A stretch of 7,574 nt of DNA from Burkholderiales bacterium (GTDB lineage: Bacteria; Pseudomonadota; Gammaproteobacteria; Burkholderiales; JAEUMW01): NCBI GenBank assembly GCA_016791285.1, contig JAEUMX010000049.1, positions 1 through 7,574 of the forward strand, in the 5' to 3' direction. The position numbers were made by a program, and so were the translations under genes. Shown here piece by piece: positions 1 through 5,542 of this stretch (the first letter of the stretch is position 1; the number at the start of each line of letters is the position of its first letter). The notes beneath the pieces were generated by a model. The model did no database searches. It saw nothing but the letters and a program-made list of their open reading frames with translations, and had not been told where the DNA came from.

Positions 1-69
1 GATCCGGTCGTAGCACGACAACACCCCATACAACCGGCTGCGATATCGCTCCGTCAGCAACTGCATCAT
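1..69 (-). CDS. N-terminal fragment of a hypothetical, possibly mobile-element-associated protein
   Basis: Only the first 23 codons are inside the window; the gene continues past the left edge. The start is an ATG-ATG pair. A GGAGG sequence lies five bases ahead of the first ATG, which strongly supports a real translation start on this strand. The visible peptide contains LTERYRSRLYGVLSCYDR. From memory, this resembles the opening of a large hypothetical protein family (an N-terminal 'ERY...GVLSC(F/Y)DR' signature) found in many copies in environmental proteobacteria and behaving like an insertion-element gene. That family link is recall and not a search result. Nothing can be said about catalytic residues because the body of the protein is missing. 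The gene diverges from the small membrane protein gene at 206. Confidence 0.5.
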   Translation of the reverse strand, partial: MMQLLTERYRSRLYGVLSCYDRI

Positions 70-74
70 CGTCG

Positions 75-79
75 CCTCC
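75..79 (-). promoter_or_regulatory. Shine-Dalgarno GGAGG of the left-edge gene
   Basis: On the minus strand GGAGG is followed by five bases and then the ATG at 69-67. This near-ideal ribosome binding site is the main reason for accepting such a short fragment as a genuine gene start. Confidence 0.6.
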
Positions 80-120
80 GCTTGCCTGGATGGGTCCCCA
101 CTACTTTATCTTGTTTGGTT

Positions 121-135
121 CCGGCTACGCCGGCT
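121..135. repeat. Short hairpin / CCGGCT direct repeat in the divergent intergenic region
   Basis: CCGGC (121-125) and GCCGG (129-133) form a 5-bp stem with a TAC triloop. The same bases also contain CCGGCT twice (121-126 and 130-135) separated by ACG. There is no following T-run in either direction, so it is not an intrinsic terminator. It lies between two divergent gene starts, so it could be an operator or part of a mobile-element end. The function is unknown. Confidence 0.4.
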
Positions 136-195
136 TAGGGAATTTGCCTCTGCGCGCCATCGGAACGTCGTATCCTTATCGCTAGAGCGACTGTC

Positions 196-200
196 GGAGG
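196..200 (+). promoter_or_regulatory. Shine-Dalgarno GGAGG that fixes a TTG start
   Basis: GGAGG lies five bases before TTG at 206-208. No ATG is available in frame near the beginning of the conserved-looking N-terminus, so this site decides the unusual TTG start of the 75-residue membrane protein. Confidence 0.6.
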
Positions 201-205
201 AGCTT

Positions 206-433
206 TTGTCGGAACTGGACGTTGCAAAAGAGAAAATCGCCTATCTGAAAGTCTGGCTGGGGATCCTCGTGGTAACGGATATCAGCACCTTCGGGTGGCT
301 CATCTCCAACGTCGGTACCGGGACCCCTTTTCTGCTCTGGGCCGCTGTGCTCGCCGTGGTAGCCTTCACCGCCGGCATTTTCCTGCTCCATCGGCGGATT
401 GACCGCCACATACGATCGTTAAGGGGGCTGTAG
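206..433 (+). CDS. Small two-helix inner-membrane protein, function unknown
   Basis: This encodes 75 residues beginning at a TTG codon with a good GGAGG site five bases upstream. The N-terminus is short, charged and probably amphipathic (SELDVAKEKIAYLK). Two hydrophobic segments follow, at about residues 15-35 (contains WLGILVVTDISTFGWLI) and 42-61 (contains LLWAAVLAVVAFTAGIFLL). The tail is strongly basic (HRRIDRHIRSLR). By the positive-inside rule both termini should be cytoplasmic. The pattern 'AKEKIAYLK.WLGI.VVTDIS' looks familiar to me from unnamed small proteins of other proteobacteria, so it is probably a conserved family; I cannot name a function. The stop codon is only two bases before the ATG of the next gene, and that gene's ribosome binding site lies inside this coding sequence, so the two are very likely translated together. 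It could be a membrane stress protein, a toxin-like peptide or a subunit of an unknown complex. Confidence 0.75.
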   Translation: MSELDVAKEKIAYLKVWLGILVVTDISTFGWLISNVGTGTPFLLWAAVLAVVAFTAGIFLLHRRIDRHIRSLRGL

Positions 434-435
434 CC

Positions 436-531
436 ATGGAGATTGTTGTCGCAGCATTGCTCGTTATCGTCGCACTCGTTTTTGTCGGCATCGCCTTGGA
501 TGCCGCTCGCGATACCGAAGGGCGCAGCTAG
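436..531 (+). CDS. 31-residue single-pass membrane miniprotein
   Basis: This tiny gene encodes 31 residues. ATG at 436 is preceded by AAGGGGG at 421-427, eight bases upstream, which is a good Shine-Dalgarno sequence lying within the last codons of the preceding gene. Residues 3-20 form one hydrophobic helix (IVVAALLVIVALVFVGIA). A short polar tail follows (LDAARDTEGRS). There is no signal-peptidase or lipobox motif. The two-base spacing from the upstream 75-residue membrane protein suggests an obligate pair, perhaps forming a small membrane complex. Length and hydrophobicity also fit a type I-like membrane toxin or a small regulatory subunit; nothing in the sequence separates these options. 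Reality as a gene is supported by the RBS, the coupling and a clean hydrophobic profile, not by a recognised family. Confidence 0.6.
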   Translation: MEIVVAALLVIVALVFVGIALDAARDTEGRS

Positions 532-589
532 TCACGCAGTGGAAAGCGCGTTTCGCCCCGTCCTGCTAGCCTGCAGTCGAATAGACTAC

Positions 590-609
590 CTTCGAGATTT
601 CAACCGAAG
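590..609 (+). promoter_or_regulatory. Inverted repeat overlapping the ribosome binding site of the first hicB-like gene
   Basis: CTTCG (590-594) and CGAAG (605-609) are perfect inverted arms separated by 10 bases. The right arm overlaps the AAGAGG Shine-Dalgarno sequence (607-612) of the gene starting at 618. It could be a protein-binding operator or an RNA hairpin that masks the ribosome binding site. Five-base arms occur often by chance, so this is a weak call. Confidence 0.22.
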
Positions 610-617
610 AGGTTCTT

Positions 618-635
618 ATGGGTCAGATGGGTCAG
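618..635 (+). repeat. Tandem 9-bp duplication at a start codon
   Basis: ATGGGTCAG occurs twice head to tail, giving the N-terminus MGQMGQ and two in-frame ATG codons; a third ATG follows at 642. This looks like a small slippage duplication that keeps the frame. Confidence 0.75.
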
Positions 636-815
636 CTAACCATGGTCTACTGGAAGGGCGAGCAGTTCTGGCTCGGAAAGCTGCTCGAACACCCGGAAAT
701 TATGACCCAGGGCGAAACGCTCGAGGAGCTCGAAGAGAACCTTAAGGACGCGTTCCGCTTGATGGCGCCGGACGAAGTGCCACAGGACTACAAGACGAAA
801 GAAATCGCGCTGTGA
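618..815 (+). CDS. HicB-family antitoxin-like protein (first of tandem pair)
   Basis: This is 65 residues with the Shine-Dalgarno sequence AAGAGG five bases before ATG 618; starts at 627 and 642 are also possible, and the conserved part begins near residue 9. The core, MVYWKGEQFWLGKLLEHP, then MTQGETLEELEENLKDAFRLM at about residues 29-49, matches the small partially degraded RNase-H-like fold of HicB. A strand-rich first half is followed by the 'QGET.EEL..N..DA' helix. In type II systems HicB binds and blocks the mRNA-cleaving HicA toxin, and genes of this subfamily usually sit just upstream of hicA. Here the next gene is another HicB-like protein and not HicA. There is no C-terminal ribbon-helix-helix or HTH domain, so autoregulation by direct DNA binding is not evident. 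The HicB assignment rests on motif recognition; the antitoxin role is unproven without a toxin. Confidence 0.75.
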   Translation: MGQMGQLTMVYWKGEQFWLGKLLEHPEIMTQGETLEELEENLKDAFRLMAPDEVPQDYKTKEIAL

Positions 816-822
816 AGTGTCC

Positions 823-1038
823 ATGCGATACCTCGTCGTTGTTGAGAAGGGCCCGATGTCGTTCGGAGCTCACGTTCCAGACCTTCCTGGTTGCATCGCC
901 GTTGGCGAAACGAGAGAGGAGGTTCTTGTGCTCATCCGTGAGGCCATTGAGTTCCACATCGAGGGCCTCAAGGAGGACGGGCTTCCGATTCCCGCTCCAA
1001 TATCGGCGGGCGAGCTGGTGGAAGTGGAAGCCGCGTAA
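823..1038 (+). CDS. HicB-family antitoxin-like protein (second of tandem pair)
   Basis: This is 71 residues. ATG 823 is preferred because the family normally begins M-[RK]-Y; a GTG at 817 would add two residues. It begins seven bases after the upstream stop, with only a weak GAAG ribosome binding site, so translation is probably coupled to the first HicB-like gene. The core is typical of the short HicB (COG1598-type) fold: an N-terminal strand RYLVVVEKG, the conserved turn VPDLPGC at residues 18-24, then GETREEV and the helix REAIEFHIEGLKEDGLPIP. The protein ends soon after the core, so the DNA-binding domain found in many HicB antitoxins is absent. It is clearly different in sequence from its neighbour and not a recent duplicate. 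No HicA with the usual GSHH-type motif is encoded nearby. Short stand-alone HicB-like proteins of unknown role are common in environmental bacteria. It converges on lhr. Confidence 0.8.
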   Translation: MRYLVVVEKGPMSFGAHVPDLPGCIAVGETREEVLVLIREAIEFHIEGLKEDGLPIPAPISAGELVEVEAA

Positions 1039-1068
1039 CCTGATCGGCACGCCGGGCAGTATCCCGCA

Positions 1069-4000
1069 CTATCGCAAGTACGCCAGCAGCGCCGACCCGA
1101 TCGGCCGCCTGATGAGCGCGTTCTCCGCCACCGCCCGCGCCGCACCGGGTTCGATCTGCTCGATCCACTGAATCTCGCCGCCGACGAGCGACGCGACCGC
1201 CGCGCCATCGCGATAGAGCACGCGATTGTTCGTGAGCGCCGGGACCTTGTTTCCCGGCACGACGACCCCGACGAGATTCAGCGGATCGGCACCGCTGACC
1301 GCGACCAGACTGCCCGATAATGGCGCTCGCCTCACCTCCCGCAGCGAGCCGACGGCCTCGGACAACGCGAACTGCTCCCCCGACACACCCGCCACGAAGC
1401 GGCCGCCGCGAATCTCGCCGCGCGCTTCCAGACGGCGTAGAACGCGCAGCATCTCCCGCCACGGCGGCAGCCACGCTGCTTCTCGCTGCAGCAGGCGCCA
1501 GAACACGACGCCGTAACGGCGCAGCAGCGTATGGACGATGTGCTCGACCGTTTCCTGACGCGGCTCGGCGTGACTGCGCGGCAGTGTCGCGCTGCCGTCC
1601 GATCCGTCCCGAACCGCGCGCTTGATGAGCGCCCAGCGTCCCGCATCCTCGATGCCGAAGACGGCGCGGCGGCGATGTCGTTTCCCTCCGCCGAAGGGCT
1701 TGCGCTTGTCCGATGGCGTGAGCAGGGCGCGCAGGCCGGCAAAGCTGTCCGCGCTGACGAGGCCGAGCACCACCAGTTCGGCCAGGGCATCTTCGACGTG
1801 CGTGCGCAACTGCCCGGTCCCTGCCACGATCTCGTCGAAGAAAGACGCGCCCTCCGTGCGCAGATGATCCGCCACGGCCTGCGCGCGTGAGCTCAGCTCC
1901 GGCAGCGCCGACGGCACCGGCACGGCGCGAGTCCATAGCGGTGCGCTCGCCCGAGGCATGAGCGTCACCGGCGTCGTGCGTATCGGGCCGGGATGGGTCG
2001 CGCTCGCAGCGGCGGCAGGGGTCAGCCGCGTCCACACCGCGCGCCCGGACAGGCACAGGTCATCCAGCCAGGTGAAGTCGTAGTCGTCGAGGCGAGCCGG
2101 CAGGATTTCCGATTCCCACGCGGCGGCAGGCGCTTCGAATCCTTGCAGCTGGCCGATCACCGCCGCCAGCGCGTCCGGTCCCTGACGCCGCTCATCCATG
2201 CTCACGTGCTGCCAGCGAAACAGGAAGCGCATGAAATCCTGGCTCGTTACCGGCTCGATCTCCTGCCGCAGCCGTTGCACCGTGTAGCGGTGGATGCGCG
2301 CCAGCAGCGCGCGGTCGCACCATTCCAGCAGCGTCGCGTCGGGTGTGAAGGATCCCTGCATCACGACGCCTTCGGCCACCAGCTTCGCGAGCGCGAGCTC
2401 GATGTCCGTCACGGGGAGCAGCATCGATTGCGCGATGGAATCGGCAGTGACCGGCCCCAGACCTTCGAGCCGGCTGCGCACGATCTCCACCAGCGCGTCC
2501 TCGCGCGACCAGACGCGTGCAGCGAATTCCGCCGGCGCGGCGATCGCGGGTGCGTGCTGCGCGTCCGGGTAAACGCTCCGGAACTGCGGCAGCCTTTCCG
2601 CGGCGATCCAGATGTCGTGACCCGAGTTGAGCGCGGCACGTGTGGTGCGACGCTGGCTGGCGAGGGTTTCGACAAACGACGGCCATCCTTGGCGACTCTG
2701 CATCTCTTCCGCTGTCAGAAAGCCCAGACCCAGCAATGCGTCGTGCAGTTCGTCCGCATCCCCAGCCTCGGGCCACGCTTGCGCGCGCACGCGCTCGATC
2801 GCCCCCGCATCCAGCTTGCCCAGGTCCGCGGCAGACGCCTCGTCGAGCCAGCGCCGGCTCATCACCGCTTGCGCCCGGCGCTCTTCCAGCGGCGCATCGT
2901 CGAGGTAGGCATAGGGCCGTGCCGAAAGGATCTCCAGCGCGAGCGGCGACGGTTCGACCAGGTCACGCGCAACTACCTGCACGTCGCCCGCTTCGATCCG
3001 GCGCAGCAGGCGCTCCAGTCCCTCTATGTCCATCGCGTCGAAGAGACAATCGTGAATCGCCTGTTGCACGAGCGGATGATCCGGCACGACGCGCTCGCCG
3101 ACGATGTTCTCCGCACACGCGATCTGGTCGGGGAACAGCACGGCCATCAGGTCGTCAGCGCGCATCCGCTGCAGCGGAGCAGGCACTTTCTTGCCGCCCT
3201 GGAAGCGCGGCAGGGCGAGCGCAGTCGTTGCGATCCAGCGCCAGCGGGCAGTGAACATCGGCGCGCCGAGCACGGCCTGGATCAGCACCTGCCGGACGCT
3301 GCGCGAATTGAGATAGCGCGCGACCTTCTCCAGCGGGAAGCTGTGGCTCGTGGAAAGCGAAATGACGATCGCGTCTTCGGTCGCCGCCGCCTGCAGCTCG
3401 AAGTTGAACTTCACGCAGAAGCGCTTGCGCAGGGCCAGTCCCCACGCGCGGTTGATGCGGCTGCCGAACGGCGAGTGAATGACGAGTTGCATGCCGCCCG
3501 ACTCGTCGAAGAATCGCTCCAGCACGACGGTCGTCTGCGTCGGCAGCACGCCTAGTGCGGCGCGCGCCGCCGCGAGATATTCGACGATCTGCTCGGCGGC
3601 TGCCGGCGTCAGGCCGGTTCGCCCGGTCAGTTCCCCGATGACCGCCCGCTGCTCCACGCGCTCGCCCATATCGGCTGCCAACTCGTCGCGCAGACGCGCC
3701 ACGGCGTGCGACAGTTCGTCGGTGCGCGCCGGCGCTTCGCCGAGCCAGAACGGAATCGTCGGCGCCTGCCCGTGTGCATCCTCCACCCGCACACGTCCGG
3801 CTTCGATGCGCCTGATCTGGTAGGAGGTGTTGCCCAGCTGGAAGATGTCGCCCGCCAGGCTCTCCACGGCGAAATCCTCGTTGACGGTGCCGACGAGCTG
3901 GCCGGAGGGCTCCAGCACGACGTCGTAATCCGCCGTGTCCGGGATCGCACCGCCGCAGGTGAGAGCCGTGAGCCGGGCGCCGCGCCGGCCGCGCAATACG

Positions 4001-5427
4001 CCGTTGACCGCATCCCGGTGCAGGTAGGCGGCGCGATGGCCGCGGCGCGTGCTGAACCCCTCCGCGAGCATGCGTACGATGTCGAGGTATGCCTCGTGCG
4101 GCAGTTGCGCGTATGGCCAGGCACGCCGGATCAGAGCGAACAGCTCGTCTTCGCGCCACTCGCGCGCGGCCACCTCCGCCACGATCTGCTGCGCCAGCAC
4201 GTCGAGCGGCTGCGGCGGGATCGTCAGACGATCGAGCTCGCCGCGGCGAATCGCATCGAGCAGCGCCGCGCATTCGACCAGATCGTCGCGCGACAGCGGA
4301 AAGATGCGCGCCTTCGGCACGCCGCCGACCTGGTGGCCGGCGCGCCCGGCGCGCTGCAGGAGGCTCGCGATCGACCGTGACGAGCCGAGCTGGCAGACGA
4401 GCTCCACGTCGCCGATGTCGATGCCGAGCTCGAGCGAGGCCGTGGCGACCAGCACCTTCAGCTCGCCGTTCTTCAGGCGCTGCTCGGCCTTCAGGCGCAG
4501 CTCCTTCGCCATGCTGCCGTGGTGGGCCATGACGTGCTCTGCGCCGAGCAGCTCCGACAGGTGGCGTGCCGCGCGCTCCGCCATACGCCGCGTGTTGACG
4601 AAGATGAGCGTCGTGCGATGCTCGCGCGCCATTTGCGCGAGCCGGGCGTACACCTGCTGCCACACCTCGCCCGACATCACTGCCGCAAGTGGCGAGGACG
4701 GTACCTCGATCGCGAGGTCACGCGGCCGGATGTGCCCCGTGTCGACGATGGCGCAGCTGTCGTGCACTGACGCTCCGACCAGAAACCGCGCGATCTCCTC
4801 GACCGGCTTTTGCGTGGCGGACAGTCCCAGGCGCACCGGCGGCCTCTCTGTCAGCGCCACGAGGCGTTCCAGCGACAGCGCGAGATGGCTGCCGCGCTTG
4901 TTCGGCGCGAGCGCGTGGATCTCGTCGACGATGACGGTGCGTGTGGTGGCGAGCATCGCGCGGCCGGACTCCGAGCCGAGGAGGATGTACAGCGACTCCG
5001 GGGTCGTCACGACGATATGCGGCGGCCGCCGTCGCATGCTGGCGCGCTCCGCTTGCGGGGTGTCGCCCGTGCGCACCAGCGTACGGATGTCCACGTCGGG
5101 AAGACCAAGCGCCCCGAGTTTCGTGCGGATGCCCGCGAGCGGCGCCGCCAGGTTCTTCTGGATATCGTTGGACAGGGCCTTCAGCGGCGAGACGTAGACG
5201 ACGTACGTCTCGTCCCGCAGCGGGGCCTCGACCCCCTCGCGCACCAGCGCATCGATCGCGGCGAGGAACGCGGCGAGCGTCTTCCCCGAGCCGGTGGGCG
5301 CGGCGACCAGCACATTCCGCCCGGCCTGAATCAGCGGCCAGGCGCGCGCCTGGGGCTCGGTGGGCTCGGAAAAATGCCTGCTGAACCAGGCTTGGACGGC
5401 GGGATGAAAGGACGCGTTTCGCAGCAT
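1069..5427 (-). CDS. lhr: Long-form ATP-dependent DNA helicase Lhr (superfamily 2)
   Basis: This 1452-residue protein is close in size to E. coli Lhr (about 1540). Lhr enzymes are ATP-driven 3'-to-5' translocases acting on DNA and RNA:DNA hybrids in DNA repair. Helicase motifs are in order: Q-like TEPQ.RAWP at 23-31, Walker [10 protein letters not shown] 42-50, TPESL 142-146, DEIH 168-171, SAT 203-205, LIFVNTRR 274-281, motif [16 protein letters not shown] about 328-342 and motif VI QRAGRAG 358-364. A winged helix and the DEAD/H-associated domain follow to about residue 830. [11 protein letters not shown] near 558-568 probably carries the Trp that contacts DNA in mycobacterial Lhr. The remaining 600 residues are the Lhr C-terminal region of repeated winged-helix, AlkZ-like modules, including [10 protein letters not shown] and GVSGEQFAL. 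The frame is open 94 codons further upstream, but that stretch lies over glgP and does not look like Lhr, so ATG 5427 is chosen; no clear Shine-Dalgarno sequence precedes it. No frameshift was seen. Confidence 0.95.
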   Translation of the reverse strand: MLRNASFHPAVQAWFSRHFSEPTEPQARAWPLIQAGRNVLVAAPTGSGKTLAAFLAAIDALVREGVEAPLRDETYVVYVSPLKALSNDIQKNLAAPLAGIRTKLGALGLPDVDIRTLVRTGDTPQAERASMRRRPPHIVVTTPESLYILLGSESGRAMLATTRTVIVDEIHALAPNKRGSHLALSLERLVALTERPPVRLGLSATQKPVEEIARFLVGASVHDSCAIVDTGHIRPRDLAIEVPSSPLAAVMSGEVWQQVYARLAQMAREHRTTLIFVNTRRMAERAARHLSELLGAEHVMAHHGSMAKELRLKAEQRLKNGELKVLVATASLELGIDIGDVELVCQLGSSRSIASLLQRAGRAGHQVGGVPKARIFPLSRDDLVECAALLDAIRRGELDRLTIPPQPLDVLAQQIVAEVAAREWREDELFALIRRAWPYAQLPHEAYLDIVRMLAEGFSTRRGHRAAYLHRDAVNGVLRGRRGARLTALTCGGAIPDTADYDVVLEPSGQLVGTVNEDFAVESLAGDIFQLGNTSYQIRRIEAGRVRVEDAHGQAPTIPFWLGEAPARTDELSHAVARLRDELAADMGERVEQRAVIGELTGRTGLTPAAAEQIVEYLAAARAALGVLPTQTTVVLERFFDESGGMQLVIHSPFGSRINRAWGLALRKRFCVKFNFELQAAATEDAIVISLSTSHSFPLEKVARYLNSRSVRQVLIQAVLGAPMFTARWRWIATTALALPRFQGGKKVPAPLQRMRADDLMAVLFPDQIACAENIVGERVVPDHPLVQQAIHDCLFDAMDIEGLERLLRRIEAGDVQVVARDLVEPSPLALEILSARPYAYLDDAPLEERRAQAVMSRRWLDEASAADLGKLDAGAIERVRAQAWPEAGDADELHDALLGLGFLTAEEMQSRQGWPSFVETLASQRRTTRAALNSGHDIWIAAERLPQFRSVYPDAQHAPAIAAPAEFAARVWSREDALVEIVRSRLEGLGPVTADSIAQSMLLPVTDIELALAKLVAEGVVMQGSFTPDATLLEWCDRALLARIHRYTVQRLRQEIEPVTSQDFMRFLFRWQHVSMDERRQGPDALAAVIGQLQGFEAPAAAWESEILPARLDDYDFTWLDDLCLSGRAVWTRLTPAAAASATHPGPIRTTPVTLMPRASAPLWTRAVPVPSALPELSSRAQAVADHLRTEGASFFDEIVAGTGQLRTHVEDALAELVVLGLVSADSFAGLRALLTPSDKRKPFGGGKRHRRRAVFGIEDAGRWALIKRAVRDGSDGSATLPRSHAEPRQETVEHIVHTLLRRYGVVFWRLLQREAAWLPPWREMLRVLRRLEARGEIRGGRFVAGVSGEQFALSEAVGSLREVRRAPLSGSLVAVSGADPLNLVGVVVPGNKVPALTNNRVLYRDGAAVASLVGGEIQWIEQIEPGAARAVAENALIRRPIGSALLAYLR

Positions 5428-5542
5428 GCGGAGGCGGTGAGAAGATCCGAACTCCTTCGATGCCGGATCATCGGGAAAGTGCAACAGACGTTGGCCGGAT
5501 GCAAATCTCGACGCTGGCGAATCGCAGAGCACCCGGGCCGCG

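Noticed and set aside
144..176. Candidate promoter for the membrane pair: TTGCCT (144-149) and TATCCT (171-176)
   Set aside because: The spacing is 21 bases and both boxes match the consensus poorly.
182..409. 75-codon minus-strand frame opposite the membrane protein gene
   Set aside because: It is a hydrophilic Pro/Glu/Gly-rich antisense shadow with no RBS advantage. The plus-strand gene has a strong RBS and a coherent two-helix profile.
443..745. 100-codon plus-strand frame spanning the miniprotein and hicB starts
   Set aside because: It is out of phase with both the 31-aa gene and the first HicB-like gene and has no RBS or recognisable protein character.
1039..1068. Possible bidirectional terminator between the convergent hicB-like and lhr genes
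   Set aside because: Only a 4-bp CGGG/CCCG stem around a 6-base loop is present, with no T-tract on either side; too weak to call.
1993..3555. 520-codon plus-strand open frame antisense to lhr
   Set aside because: Its product is rich in Arg, His, Gln and Ala with no recognisable domain, and it lies fully opposite a clear Lhr coding sequence. It is the usual shadow frame of a high-GC gene, like those at 4049-5197 and 4810-6060.
3155..4663. 502-codon minus-strand frame overlapping lhr in another phase
   Set aside because: It is an out-of-phase shadow made of Arg/Ala/Gly-rich sequence, with no domain signature and no independent start signals.
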